Assembly (NCBI RefSeq): GCF_001427665.1
Contig: NZ_LMHC01000003.1
Coordinates: forward strand, 76,652 to 132,432
Origin: Caulobacter sp. Root655
GTDB lineage: Bacteria; Pseudomonadota; Alphaproteobacteria; Caulobacterales; Caulobacteraceae
Direction: 5' to 3'
DNA length: 55,781 nucleotides
The position numbers and the translations under genes are program-made. Below the pieces are notes generated by a model. It was given only the letters and a program-made list of their open reading frames with translations, was not told the DNA's origin and searched no databases. Below, piece by piece: positions 8,738-17,136 of the stretch. Numbering within the stretch: position 1 is the first letter of the stretch; every line of letters begins with the position of its first letter.

Positions 8738-8856
8738 CCCTCCCCCTTGCGGGGAGGGTGGCCCCGAAGGGGTCGGGTGGGGCTTGCTGACTCAAGGCGC
8801 CCTGCACCGGCCCCCACCCGTCGGCTTTGCCGCCACCCTCCCCGCAAGGGGGAGGG
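8738..8856. repeat. intergenic palindrome, family C copy 1
   Basis: Outer arms CCCTCCCCCTTGCGGGG and CCCCGCAAGGGGGAGGG, with an inner pair built on GGGTGG and CCACCC. It lies between the flgL stop and the mnmA start, so it may end the flgK-flgL transcript. The second copy is at 43305-43424. Confidence 0.85.
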
Positions 8857-8882
8857 ACGATCCCGTGGGAAGGGGAGGGCCT

Positions 8883-9806
8883 CTACTTCAGCACGTTCAG
8901 CAGCGACGAGTTCTGCAGGCTGGCGAACACCTGGGCCGAGGCCTGGACCGCCAGCTTGGCCGACTCCAGGCGAGTGATGGCTTCGGCCATGTCGACGTCG
9001 GTGATGCCGCCGACCATGGTGCTCAGGGTGTCGGCCTGGTCCTTCAGGTCGGTTTGGGCGGTGTCGAAGCGCTTCTGGTTGAGGCCGTTCTTGGCCTGCT
9101 CGGTGACCAGGCCGGTCTTGACCGCGTCGAAGGTCGGCAGCAGGCCGGTGAGGAAGGTCGTCTGGGCCTGGGTCAGCTTGCCGGTGAACGGGCCGTTGGC
9201 GTCGACATAGGCCTGGACCTGCTTGAAGGCGTTGTAGGCGCCGGTGCCCAGCTTGTCGGCCAGCATGCCGGTATCGACCGAGGTGGTGTCGTCGATGCGG
9301 TTGCTGGTGACGTACTGGTCGTTCTGGAACAGCGAAGCGGTGGTGGCGGCGGCGGTCAGGCTGGCCATCGAGGTGGCGGTGGTCGGCAGGGTGTCGGACT
9401 TGGCCCCGGCGAACACATAGCGGCCGTTGGACTTGGCGTTCAGCCCCTGCAGCACGTCGCCGAACGCGCCGCCCAGCGCCTGCATCATGGTCTCGGCGCT
9501 GCCGGCGGCCACGGCGTTGGCGATCGCCTCACGGGCGGTCTGGACGGCGTCGGAGACCTGGCCGATGGCCACGTCCTGCACGTCCAGGCGGTTGGAGACC
9601 AGGGTGGTCTGGTCCAGGAAGCCGGCGACCTTGGCCTGGGAGGCTCGCATGGCCGTCAGGACCTCGGCGTTCTTGGCGTAGCCCTTCAGGTCGGTGGCGT
9701 TCTTCTGGCTGGAGACCTGTTCGCCAGCGGTGTTCTGCAGCACCTGGGCGCGCATCAGGTTGCTGGTCATCACGCCGAAATTGCCGGAGGTGGAGACGCG
9801 GGTCAT
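8883..9806 (-). CDS. flgL: flagellar hook-filament junction protein FlgL
   Basis: 307-residue HAP3-type protein that joins the hook to the flagellin filament together with FlgK. The N-terminal D0/D1 helix is MTRVSTSGNFGVMTSNLMRAQVLQNTAGEQVSSQ. The flagellin-like C-terminal helix is ITRLESAKLAVQASAQVFASLQNSSLLNVLK. The middle is the variable exposed part. Only 9 bases separate it from the flgK stop, so the two share a transcript that starts at the sigma-54 promoter upstream of flgK. Export is through the flagellar type III system; no Sec signal is present, as expected. Confidence 0.95.
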   Translation of the reverse strand: MTRVSTSGNFGVMTSNLMRAQVLQNTAGEQVSSQKNATDLKGYAKNAEVLTAMRASQAKVAGFLDQTTLVSNRLDVQDVAIGQVSDAVQTAREAIANAVAAGSAETMMQALGGAFGDVLQGLNAKSNGRYVFAGAKSDTLPTTATSMASLTAAATTASLFQNDQYVTSNRIDDTTSVDTGMLADKLGTGAYNAFKQVQAYVDANGPFTGKLTQAQTTFLTGLLPTFDAVKTGLVTEQAKNGLNQKRFDTAQTDLKDQADTLSTMVGGITDVDMAEAITRLESAKLAVQASAQVFASLQNSSLLNVLK

Positions 9807-9815
9807 GGCTTAACC

Positions 9816-11930
9816 TCAAACGATGTTGGTGAGGACATCGAACATGTCCTTCGTCGCCTGGATCAGGCGGGCGGAGGCGTTGAACGCCTGCTGGAAGGTG
9901 GTCAGGTTGACCAGTTCCTCGTCGAGGTTGACGCCTTCCTGCGACTGGCGCTGGGCGTTGACCTCGGTCTGGACCGACTCGGCGGCTTCCTTGCGGCTGG
10001 TGGCGGCGGCGGCCTTGCGGGCGATCGAGCCGCTGAAGTCGGCGCCGTAGTTGAGGACGCTCTTGCTGGCCCCGGCGACGTCGCCGGCGGCCGAGAAGCT
10101 GGTGGTGACGTCGCCGGCCTTGGCCAGGGCCAGGGCCCCGCGACCGTCGCCGACCGCCAGGGCCGCCGTGCCGGCCGCCGCGGCCAGGTTCAGCTTGGCG
10201 AAGGGCAGTTTCGAGGGATCGGCGGCCATGGCCGGATCCACCTTGAACAAGCCGGCGCGGGTGCTGCGCTCGCTCAGGCCCACGCCGAACAGCTGGCTGA
10301 GCGAGGGGCCGGAAACGCCGCGCTGGGTGGTGTCGGCCACCACCGACAGGCTGACGGGCGAGGCGCTGTTGGAGGTGAAGGACAGCTCGCCCTTCGGCCC
10401 CAGGGCGAAAGAGCCGAACAGGCCGACGCCGTTGTTGCGCGAGTTCAGCGCGTCGATCGTCTCCTGCATCGTGCCCGTGCCGGCGGGAATGGTCACCTGC
10501 ACGTCGCGGATGCGGGTGCCGTCGGCGTCGGTCAGGCGCAGGGTCAGGGTCTGGCCGGGCGTGAAGCCGCTGGGGTCGGCGGCGGTCATGCCGGTCTCGT
10601 AGGGCGAATAGCCGTCCGAGCGGATCACGTCGTTGAGGCCGAAGAACTGGCTGAAGCCCTTGCCGGCCTTGGTCGAGGGCGTGGTGGCGTCGTCGACGAT
10701 GGCGATGCCGTTGGTCGCGACGGCGGTGTTCAGGCTCAGCGCGCCGTTGGCGAAGTTGGCGGTGGCCGTGCCGCCCAGGGCGGTGTTCAGCTGGGCGGTG
10801 AAGTTGGCGTTGGTGAAGGCCGGGCCGGGCAGGCCGTCGACGGTCATGGTCCCGGCGGTGAAGTCGATGTCGACGCGCTTCTGGATCACGCCGGCGGCGT
10901 TGGTGATGGCGATGGTGGTCTTGCCGGTGAAGTTCTTGAACGCCGTGGCGGCGTCCAGGCCGGTGTCCTTGCCGTTCATCACGGCCGGGGCCGGCACCGC
11001 GCTGGAGGCGTTGGAGGCGCGGTTCATCTCCTCGGCCGCGCGGGTCACGAACTCGCCCAGCTGGTCCGACAGATAGGGCAATTCCTTGTTGCGCAGCTCC
11101 AGCAGGCCCTGGAGCTCGCCGTTGGCCACGTAGAGCGGCATGACCTCGCCGCCGCTGTTGGCGGTGGTGACGGTCAGGTAGCCGTTGGCCGGACCCGACT
11201 GCACATAGGTCAGGGTCGCCGCGCCGGTGCCGGCCAGGCTGACGCCCTCGGCCGAGCGGACGGTGACGCCGCCGTTGGCGCGGTCGCTGACCTGCACGTT
11301 CATATAGGTGGACAACTCGTCGATCAGGCCGCTCTGGATGTTCTCCGAGCCGGTGCCGTCGGCGCCCGTCATCTTGGCGCGGGTGATGTCGGCGTTCAGG
11401 TCGTCGATCTGCTTGAGCAGGACATTGACCCGGTCGACGTCGGCCGAGAGGCGGTTGTCGGTGTCCTTGATCTGGCCCGACAGCGACGAGGTGATGCGCT
11501 TGCTCTCGCCGAGGAAGTCCTGGAGCTTGGTGGTGGCCGAGCTGCGCAGCAGGGTGGAGGAGGGATCGTCCACCGCCAGCGAAAAGGCCGCGTAGACGTC
11601 GTTCAGCGTCGAGAAGTAGTTGGTCTTGGCGCTGGGGTCGCCGAACAGCTTCTGGGCGTTGTCCATCGCGGTGGCGATGGCGTTGGCCTTGCCGGCGCTG
11701 GAGGCGCCGTTCAGGCTGGCGGCGGCCATGAACTTGTCGGTGGCCCGCTTGATGGCGTCGATATTGACGCCCACCCCCATGCCGTTCGACACGAGGTTGG
11801 ACTGCGCCATCGTCTTGCGGACGTAGCCGGGGGTGTTGATGTTGGCGATGTTGTCGGAAACGACGCGCAGGCCCGTCTGGGCCGCCATCATGCCCGAGGT
11901 CGCGACGTTGAGGATGGTGTTCAGCGACAT
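9816..11930 (-). CDS. flgK: flagellar hook-associated protein FlgK
   Basis: 704-residue HAP1. The N-terminus MSLNTILNVATSGMMAAQTGLRVVSDNIANINTPGYVRK is the rod/hook/HAP signature. The C-terminus EELVNLTTFQQAFNASARLIQATKDMFDVLTNIV is the matching D0 helix. The central 500 residues are variable surface domains. The ATG at 11930 has GGAGAA upstream. It is first gene of flgK-flgL, transcribed from a sigma-54 promoter at about 12094-12109, and is divergent from the fliK hook operon. In C. crescentus this divergent arrangement is, from memory, the flaN/flbG region studied for FlbD and IHF control. Confidence 0.96.
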   Translation of the reverse strand: MSLNTILNVATSGMMAAQTGLRVVSDNIANINTPGYVRKTMAQSNLVSNGMGVGVNIDAIKRATDKFMAAASLNGASSAGKANAIATAMDNAQKLFGDPSAKTNYFSTLNDVYAAFSLAVDDPSSTLLRSSATTKLQDFLGESKRITSSLSGQIKDTDNRLSADVDRVNVLLKQIDDLNADITRAKMTGADGTGSENIQSGLIDELSTYMNVQVSDRANGGVTVRSAEGVSLAGTGAATLTYVQSGPANGYLTVTTANSGGEVMPLYVANGELQGLLELRNKELPYLSDQLGEFVTRAAEEMNRASNASSAVPAPAVMNGKDTGLDAATAFKNFTGKTTIAITNAAGVIQKRVDIDFTAGTMTVDGLPGPAFTNANFTAQLNTALGGTATANFANGALSLNTAVATNGIAIVDDATTPSTKAGKGFSQFFGLNDVIRSDGYSPYETGMTAADPSGFTPGQTLTLRLTDADGTRIRDVQVTIPAGTGTMQETIDALNSRNNGVGLFGSFALGPKGELSFTSNSASPVSLSVVADTTQRGVSGPSLSQLFGVGLSERSTRAGLFKVDPAMAADPSKLPFAKLNLAAAAGTAALAVGDGRGALALAKAGDVTTSFSAAGDVAGASKSVLNYGADFSGSIARKAAAATSRKEAAESVQTEVNAQRQSQEGVNLDEELVNLTTFQQAFNASARLIQATKDMFDVLTNIV

Positions 11931-11945
11931 CTGCTATTCTCCAGC

Positions 11946-11962
11946 CCGCTCGGCAAAGCAGG
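11946..11962. promoter_or_regulatory. possible FlbD (ftr-like) site near the flgK start
   Basis: CGCTCGGCAAAGCAGG resembles the C-CGGC-AAA-GC core of Caulobacter ftr elements, as I remember it. It lies downstream of the flgK promoter, so its role is uncertain; it may be chance in GC-rich DNA. Confidence 0.3.
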
Positions 11963-12093
11963 AACGGCACGGCGCGGCCTTGCCCGGCGAAAACTGCCGG
12001 GCGTGGCGGGGGTTGCCCCCTTCGGTAATGTGCAAGCCATTGAATTTCATGGCGTTTGGTTCCTGGCGTCGAGCAAGCGACAGGACCCTATGC

Positions 12094-12109
12094 GCAAGGA
12101 GGGCGCCAA
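12094..12109 (-). promoter_or_regulatory. sigma-54 promoter for flgK-flgL
   Basis: On the minus strand, TTGGCGCCCTCCTTGC has GG at -24 and GC at -12 with the required 10-base spacing. It would start a transcript near 12082, leaving a leader of about 150 bases before flgK. Confidence 0.7.
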
Positions 12110-12162
12110 CTGGGGGTGGGGCGCGACGACGCGGCAACAGGGGCTGCTTTTACCGCGTTTGG

Positions 12163-12182
12163 CTCGGCAAAAAGCGCCGTGG
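12163..12182. promoter_or_regulatory. ftr-like enhancer between divergent flagellar promoters
   Basis: GGCTCGGCAAAAAGCGCCG matches the spaced C-CGGC-AAA-GC-G pattern of FlbD-binding ftr sites as I remember it. It lies about 80 bases upstream of the expected flgK start point and about 115 upstream of the fliK start point, a normal enhancer distance for both. Confidence 0.55.
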
Positions 12183-12197
12183 TCGGCCTATCCGAAG

Positions 12198-12245
12198 TCG
12201 TAAATTCTTCTTTAATATCAACAAAAACAATGGCTTAATAGCTAT
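12198..12245. promoter_or_regulatory. AT-rich bend or IHF-like region
   Basis: AT-rich run (TAAATTCTTCTTTAATATC followed by an A-rich stretch) between the ftr-like site and the fliK-side sigma-54 promoter. This is where IHF binds in Caulobacter hook promoters, but the exact IHF consensus is only partly matched. Confidence 0.45.
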
Positions 12246-12252
12246 TCGCGAG

Positions 12253-12269
12253 TTGGCCCGGCGGTTGCT
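12253..12269 (+). promoter_or_regulatory. sigma-54 promoter for the fliK-flgD-flgE hook operon
   Basis: TTGGCCCGGCGGTTGCT has GG (12255-12256) and GC (12267-12268) ten bases apart, with the TTGCT end of the consensus. Transcription would start near 12280. That rules out any fliK start codon before this point and supports the ATG at 12333. Confidence 0.85.
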
Positions 12270-12332
12270 GTGAGAAGGGCGGATCAAGGCGTTCCTCTTC
12301 GGGCCGCCATCCGCCGTGGACTTTCTCGCCGC

Positions 12333-13949
12333 ATGACCGCGATCGCCGCCCCCGCTTCCGCCGCTCCGTCGACCCCGGCTCCCGCCGCGGGTTTCGACAA
12401 GGACGCGGCCGAAGGGTTCGGCGCGCTGCTGGCCCAGGCCGGAAGCGCGACCGCCGCCAACGACAAGACCTCCACGCGGGACGCCCGGGCCCAGGACAGC
12501 CGGGCCGCGACGGCCAAGGCCGCCGATCGGGCTTCCGACGCCAAGGCCGCCGATCGCGCCTCGGACGTGAAGGCCGACAAGGCGACCGACAAGGCCGACA
12601 AGATCAAGACGGCCTCCGCCAAGGACGCCGACGGCGAGGTCCAGGACAGCAAGGACCCCGCCGCTGACGCGGCCCCTGTTAAAGAAGTCGTCGCCGCCGA
12701 CGCGACCGCCGGCCAGACCGACGCCGCGACCCTGGCCGCCGCCGCCCTGATCGCCGCCATGCAGGCCCCGACGGTCGAGACGCCCCAGCCGGTGGCCGAC
12801 GCCGCCGCGCCGCAAGCCGTCCCGGCCGCCGCCGTGGCGACCGACGCCGCCGCCTTCGCCCCGGTCGCGCCGGAAGCCGAGACCGCCACGCCCGCCGCCG
12901 CCGCGCCGGTCCTGGACCTGCCGCAGGCGCCGACCGCCCCGGCCGCCGACCTCGCCGCCGCCGCGGCAGCCGCCGCCAACACCAAGAAGACCGACGCTCC
13001 GGTCGCCAAGGCCGAGACCGCCGCCGCGCCAGCCGCGACGCCGGCCGCCGCCCCGACCCTCGACGCCGTCAATGTGGCCCTGGCCGCCGCCGCGCCGGCC
13101 ACCGACACGGCCGAACCGCCCGTTGCCGCCCAGACTGCCGCCGCGCAGACCGCCGCCGTCCAGGTCGTCGCGCCCGAAGTGGCGTCGGTGACCGGCAAGG
13201 TGGTCAAGCCCGCCGAACAGAAGACCACTGCCACCGCCGCCGCCGCCGTCGCGGCCAATGTCGCCGACGCCGCCGCCGAGCCGGTCGCCGCCGACGCCGT
13301 GCAGTCGGCCCATGCCGCCACCACCGGCGAGGGCAGGGCGGAAGGCCAGGGCGACGGCAGCGGCTCGCAAGGCGCCCAGACGGCCCAGGCCGCGCCGGTC
13401 GCCGCCGACGCCTCCACCACCACCTTCGTCGCGCCTGGCACGACCGCCGCCCCGGCCCCGATCGTCGCGGCCAACCTCCCGGTCAAGGCCGCGCCCGAGA
13501 CGGTCGCCCACCTGACCACCGAGATCGCCAGCAAGGCCCAGGTCGGCAAGACCAGCCGCTTCGACGTCGTCCTGCAGCCGGAAGGCCTGGGTCGCGTCGA
13601 CGTGCGCATCGAGATCGCCAAGGACGGCAAGCTGACCGCCGCCCTGAACTTCGACAACCCGCAGGCCGCCGCCGACCTGCGCGGCAAGTCGGGCGAACTG
13701 CGCCAGGCCCTGGCCGACGCCGGCTTCAACGTCGCCGACAACGCCCTGAGCTTCGACAGCTCGCGGCAGAACGGCGGCCAGAACCCGAACGCTTTCTTCA
13801 ACTTCCAGGGCGGCGAACACGGCCGCCAGGCCTTCAACGGCCGAGCCTTCCAGTCGGCCCTGGCCGAAGACGCCCCCGTCCTTTCCCCGTCCGCCCTGTT
13901 GCCCGGCCTGCGTGTGGCCGAGCGCAGCGGCGTCGACGTGAAGATCTAG
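12333..13949 (+). CDS. fliK: flagellar hook-length control protein FliK
   Basis: 538-residue, very Ala/Pro-rich protein. The first 400 residues are low-complexity and probably unfolded, the molecular-ruler part. Residues about 400-500 hold the FliK C-terminal domain (RFDVVLQPEGLGRVDVRIEI, FDNPQAAADLRGKSGELRQALADAGFNV), which switches the export gate from hook to filament substrates. The ATG at 12333 is chosen because the sigma-54 start point is near 12280. It is first gene of the hook operon with flgD and flgE downstream. The long Ala-rich part makes the opposite strand look open, but that is composition. Confidence 0.9.
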   Translation: MTAIAAPASAAPSTPAPAAGFDKDAAEGFGALLAQAGSATAANDKTSTRDARAQDSRAATAKAADRASDAKAADRASDVKADKATDKADKIKTASAKDADGEVQDSKDPAADAAPVKEVVAADATAGQTDAATLAAAALIAAMQAPTVETPQPVADAAAPQAVPAAAVATDAAAFAPVAPEAETATPAAAAPVLDLPQAPTAPAADLAAAAAAAANTKKTDAPVAKAETAAAPAATPAAAPTLDAVNVALAAAAPATDTAEPPVAAQTAAAQTAAVQVVAPEVASVTGKVVKPAEQKTTATAAAAVAANVADAAAEPVAADAVQSAHAATTGEGRAEGQGDGSGSQGAQTAQAAPVAADASTTTFVAPGTTAAPAPIVAANLPVKAAPETVAHLTTEIASKAQVGKTSRFDVVLQPEGLGRVDVRIEIAKDGKLTAALNFDNPQAAADLRGKSGELRQALADAGFNVADNALSFDSSRQNGGQNPNAFFNFQGGEHGRQAFNGRAFQSALAEDAPVLSPSALLPGLRVAERSGVDVKI

Positions 13950-13960
13950 GAGATCACGAC

Positions 13961-14644
13961 ATGGCATCCGCGGTTACCGGCACGTCGATCCTCGACAAGA
14001 TCAACAATTCGCGAAACTCGTTGGCCACCAACGAGCAGACCTTCCTGAAGCTGCTGACCACCCAGCTGAAGAACCAGGATCCGCTGGCGCCCACCGACAC
14101 GGCCCAGATGACCAGCCAGATCACCCAGATGACCGGCGTCGAGCAGCAACTGGTCACCAACGACCTGCTGGCCGCCCTGGTCGGGATGAACGACGGCGGC
14201 GGCATCAGCCAAGGCGTCAACCTGATGGGCAAGCAGGTGACCGCCGAGACCGACAAGTCGGTGCTGAAGAACGGCGAGGCCAGCTGGAGCTACACCCAGA
14301 GCCGCTCGGCCACCGCCGTGAAGATCGAGGTCGTCGACAAGTTCGGCAAGACCATCGCCTCGATCCTGCCCGATGACATGGCCGGCGGCGACCACACCTT
14401 CAAGTGGGACGGCAAGAGCACCCCCGAGGGCGTCAAGCAGCCGGACGGCGGCGAGTACACCATCAAGGTGAGCGCCACCGACGCGGCCGGGACCAAGCTC
14501 ACCACCACGGCCAAGGGCCGGATCGAGGGCGTCGTCACCAAGGTCACCAACGAAAGCGGCGTCAACATGGTCTGGATCGGCGACACCAAGGTGCCGCTCG
14601 ACTCGGTCATCGGCGTCACCAACGCACCCGCCACGACCACCTGA
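13961..14644 (+). CDS. flgD: flagellar hook capping protein FlgD
   Basis: 227-residue scaffold that caps the growing hook and is not kept in the finished flagellum. The N-terminal export and capping segment FLKLLTTQLKNQDPLAPTDTAQMTSQITQMTGVEQQL is diagnostic. The C-terminal half has the FlgD Ig-like fold (HTFKWDGKSTPEGVKQPDGGEYTIKVSATDAAG). ATG at 13961 follows AGGAG. It lies 11 bases after fliK and 126 bases before flgE, in the same operon. Confidence 0.96.
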   Translation: MASAVTGTSILDKINNSRNSLATNEQTFLKLLTTQLKNQDPLAPTDTAQMTSQITQMTGVEQQLVTNDLLAALVGMNDGGGISQGVNLMGKQVTAETDKSVLKNGEASWSYTQSRSATAVKIEVVDKFGKTIASILPDDMAGGDHTFKWDGKSTPEGVKQPDGGEYTIKVSATDAAGTKLTTTAKGRIEGVVTKVTNESGVNMVWIGDTKVPLDSVIGVTNAPATTT

Positions 14645-14661
14645 GCCACACGCCATGAACG

Positions 14662-14678
14662 GGCGTCAGAATGACGCC
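14662..14678 (+). promoter_or_regulatory. hairpin between flgD and flgE
   Basis: Perfect 7-bp stem GGCGTCA-GAA-TGACGCC without a T-tract. It may tune the relative amounts of FlgD and the abundant hook protein by RNA processing or stability rather than end transcription. Confidence 0.4.
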
Positions 14679-14770
14679 GTCGCGGTCCCCGCCCCAACCG
14701 GCTTCCGGACCCAAACGCAAACCGCGCTGAACCCCTCAACCCCTTTGAACTTCATCGCAGGATCACAGTC

Positions 14771-16441
14771 ATGAGCATCAACAGCGCCATGCTCTCGGGC
14801 GTCTCGGGCCTGATTTCGAATTCGTCGGCCCTGGCCGCGATCTCCGACAACATCGCCAACGTCAACACCGTCGGCTACAAGCGCAGCTCGGCCAACTTCT
14901 CGACCCTGGTCACCGCCCAGAGCAAGAACGCCACCTACAGCGCCGGCGGCGTCTCGGCCAAGACCCACCAGTTCATCAGCCAGCAGGGCCTGACCCAGTC
15001 GACCAGCTCGAACCTCGACCTGTCGATCGCCGGCTCGGGCTTCTTCGTCGGCACCGAGAAGCCGGAAGGCCTGACCGCCACCGACACCCGCTCGTTCACC
15101 CGCGCCGGGTCGTTCCAGCTGGACAACCTGGGCTACCTGAAGAACGACGCCGGCCTCTATCTGCAGGGCTGGCTGGCCGATCCGGTGACCGGCATGATCA
15201 CCCCCGACCCGTCGGACCTGACCCAGCTGTCGTCGATCAACGTCGGCACCGTGGGCGGCACGGCCGAGAAGACCACCCGGATTGGCGTCAACGCCAACCT
15301 GCGTTCGGAACAGCCGGTCTCGGCGGCGGCCAACGCCCTGGTCAGCAAGACCGCCATCGTCGACAGCACCACCGCGACCAACAACTACTCGATCTACTAC
15401 AGCCCGACCGGCACGGGTAACCAGTACAACGTCGAGATCCGCAAGGCCGGCGTGGCCGTCAGCACCGGCACGGCGACCTTCGATCCGACCACCGGCGCCC
15501 TGCTGTCGACCACCCTGCCGGGCACGCCGCCCAACCTCAATGTCGGCGGCGGCGCCACGGTCACCCAGACCCAGCTCGGCCTCAACACCAAGGCCGACGC
15601 CATCGCCAGCGGCGCCTACGACCCGACCACCCGCTCGATGTCGGACTACGCCAAGGACAACACCACGGGCGTCAAGCCGGACTTCGAGATCCAGATCCCG
15701 GTCTCGGACTCCAAGGGCGGCCAGCGCACGGTGACCCTGTCGCTGCTGAAGGGCCCGGGCCCCAACGAATGGTTCGCCGAACTGCGCGCCAAGCCGGGCG
15801 ACCTGGACAACAACGCCAACGGCCAGATCGCCACCGGCAAGGTGACCTTCACCACCGACGGCAAGCTGGCCTCGGTCGGCAACCTGTTCGGCGGCGTCAC
15901 CCCGACCTCGATCAGCATCGGCGCGTCCGACCCGCTGGCGACCGGCACGGCCCCGCGCTGGGCCGACGGCCTGGGCATCGACTCGCAGACCCTGCAAGTC
16001 GACCTGGCCAACGCGGCCGGCGGCCTGACCCAGTACAACAGCCAGTCGGTGGTCCAGTCGGTCAACACCAACGGCACGGCCTTCGGCAACCTCACCAACA
16101 TCGAGGTCGACGACCAGGGCTATGTCTCGGCGATCTTCGACAACGGTGTGACCCGCCGCATCGCCCAGGTGGCGGTGGCGACCTTCTCGAACCCCAACGG
16201 GCTCAAGGGCATCAACGGAAACGCTTATCGGGTCACCAACGAAAGCGGCACCTTCAGCCTGAAGACTCCAGGCGGCGGCGGCGCGGGTTCGATTGCTCCG
16301 TCCACGCTGGAAGCTTCGACCGTCGACCTGTCGACTGAGTTCACCGGCCTGATCACGACGCAGAGAGCCTACTCGGCTTCTTCGAAAATCATCACTACAG
16401 CCGATCAGATGCTAGAAGAACTTCTGAGCATTAAGCGGTAA
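14771..16441 (+). CDS. flgE: flagellar hook protein FlgE
   Basis: 556-residue hook subunit. The N-terminal signature is MLSGVSGLISNSSALAAISDNIANVNTVGYKRSSANF. The C-terminal D0 segment is STVDLSTEFTGLITTQRAYSASSKIITTADQMLEELLSIKR. The middle holds the exposed hook domains (SFTRAGSFQLDNLGYLKNDAGLYLQGW). It is last gene of the sigma-54 hook operon. About 170 bases with CtrA-like sites follow, then sciP. The first codons (MSINSA) follow a GGATCACAGTC leader. Confidence 0.96.
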   Translation: MSINSAMLSGVSGLISNSSALAAISDNIANVNTVGYKRSSANFSTLVTAQSKNATYSAGGVSAKTHQFISQQGLTQSTSSNLDLSIAGSGFFVGTEKPEGLTATDTRSFTRAGSFQLDNLGYLKNDAGLYLQGWLADPVTGMITPDPSDLTQLSSINVGTVGGTAEKTTRIGVNANLRSEQPVSAAANALVSKTAIVDSTTATNNYSIYYSPTGTGNQYNVEIRKAGVAVSTGTATFDPTTGALLSTTLPGTPPNLNVGGGATVTQTQLGLNTKADAIASGAYDPTTRSMSDYAKDNTTGVKPDFEIQIPVSDSKGGQRTVTLSLLKGPGPNEWFAELRAKPGDLDNNANGQIATGKVTFTTDGKLASVGNLFGGVTPTSISIGASDPLATGTAPRWADGLGIDSQTLQVDLANAAGGLTQYNSQSVVQSVNTNGTAFGNLTNIEVDDQGYVSAIFDNGVTRRIAQVAVATFSNPNGLKGINGNAYRVTNESGTFSLKTPGGGGAGSIAPSTLEASTVDLSTEFTGLITTQRAYSASSKIITTADQMLEELLSIKR

Positions 16442-16450
16442 TTACAGGTC

Positions 16451-16464
16451 TTAACCGACCTTAA
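16451..16464 (+). promoter_or_regulatory. CtrA-like site TTAA-N6-TTAA upstream of sciP
   Basis: TTAACCGACCTTAA, two TTAA half sites 10 bases apart. The usual CtrA box is TTAA-N7-TTAA, so this is one base short. The same geometry is seen upstream of ctrA. Confidence 0.45.
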
Positions 16465-16538
16465 TTGCCCTGTGTCACATTGATACATCACGGGAGTGGA
16501 AAGAAAGTCCATGTTTCAGCCTTTCTTTACTATTGGAA

Positions 16539-16553
16539 TTAAGCGCCTGTTAT
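16539..16553 (+). promoter_or_regulatory. CtrA-box-like site upstream of sciP
   Basis: TTAA-GCGCCTG-TTAT matches TTAA-N7-TTAA with one change and lies about 57 bases before the sciP start, where CtrA would act as activator. Confidence 0.55.
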
Positions 16554-16609
16554 TTCCCGGCGCCTATATTGCTCTCCAACAGTGATGGTTGTGGGAAAGG
16601 CGTAAAGCC

Positions 16610-16891
16610 ATGTTGCAGCAGCAGCGCACGAACAGCCGGGGTGAGAAGTACGTGATCGGTCCGACCGGCGCGCCTCTAACTCTCTCCGACTTGCCGCCTC
16701 CGGAAACCCAGCGTTGGGTGATCCGGCGCAAGGCCGAGGTGGTCGCCGCAGTCCGCGGTGGTCTGCTCTCGCTCGACGAGGCGTGCGATCGATACAAGTT
16801 GACCAACGAGGAGTTCCTCGCCTGGCAACAATCGATCGACCGGCACGGTCTGGCGGGTCTTCGAACCACGCGGCTCCAGCAGTACCGCTAG
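16610..16891 (+). CDS. sciP: SciP, small CtrA inhibitory protein (DUF1153)
   Basis: 93-residue helix-turn-helix protein. It is recognised by YVIGPTGAPLTLSDLPPPETQRWVIRRKAEVVAAVRGGLLSLDEACDRYKLT, the DUF1153 core, followed by a short basic tail. In Caulobacter, SciP accumulates in G1 cells, binds CtrA and blocks its activation of target promoters; ctrA is in the same window at 37.2 kb. The ATG at 16610 gives the length known for SciP; a TTG 21 bases upstream is in frame but less likely. It lies between flgE and fliF, as in C. crescentus. CtrA-like sites precede it and a terminator follows. Confidence 0.95.
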   Translation: MLQQQRTNSRGEKYVIGPTGAPLTLSDLPPPETQRWVIRRKAEVVAAVRGGLLSLDEACDRYKLTNEEFLAWQQSIDRHGLAGLRTTRLQQYR

Positions 16892-16958
16892 TCGCGGGAC
16901 TGAAAAGTCATGGCGCGCGGGGGCTTACCTTCCCGCCGGGCCTCTACGAGACAGATCA

Positions 16959-16997
16959 GCGGCCGCGTCCCCCTGGGGCGCGGCCGCGACCTTTTGG
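16959..16997 (+). terminator. terminator after sciP
   Basis: Stem GCGGCCGCG against CGCGGCCGC with further C/G pairing in the loop, followed by GACCTTTT. It separates sciP from the fliF operon. Confidence 0.75.
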
Positions 16998-17027
16998 CGC
17001 TTCCGAAAGTCCTTGGCGGCGCCGGAT

Positions 17028-17059
17028 GTAAACGACCCGTTTACCTTGCACTGGGTAAA
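17028..17059 (+). promoter_or_regulatory. fliF promoter region with three GTAAA/TTTAC half sites
   Basis: GTAAACG-ACC-CGTTTAC is a perfect 7-bp-arm palindrome (17028-17044), followed by a third half site GGTAAA at 17054-17059. The half sites are one base away from TTAA-type CtrA halves. They lie 80-110 bases before fliF, the first gene of a CtrA-activated operon in Caulobacter. I infer binding of CtrA or a related regulator. Confidence 0.5.
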
Positions 17060-17136
17060 TCCTGCCTAGCGACGGCGTGCTCCGGCGCGCGGCGGCTGGC
17101 GTCCCCTCGGGGCGTCGTTCAGGGGTAGGGCGTAGG

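Noticed and set aside
7602..12203. A 1,533-codon open frame on the plus strand
   Set aside because: It lies opposite mnmA, flgL and flgK, and the protein is Gly/Ala/Val/Gln-rich with no domain. High GC third positions keep the opposite strand open.
12150..13967. Long Gly/Arg-rich open frames opposite fliK
   Set aside because: They mirror the Ala/Pro-rich ruler region of FliK, and no ribosome site or family is seen.
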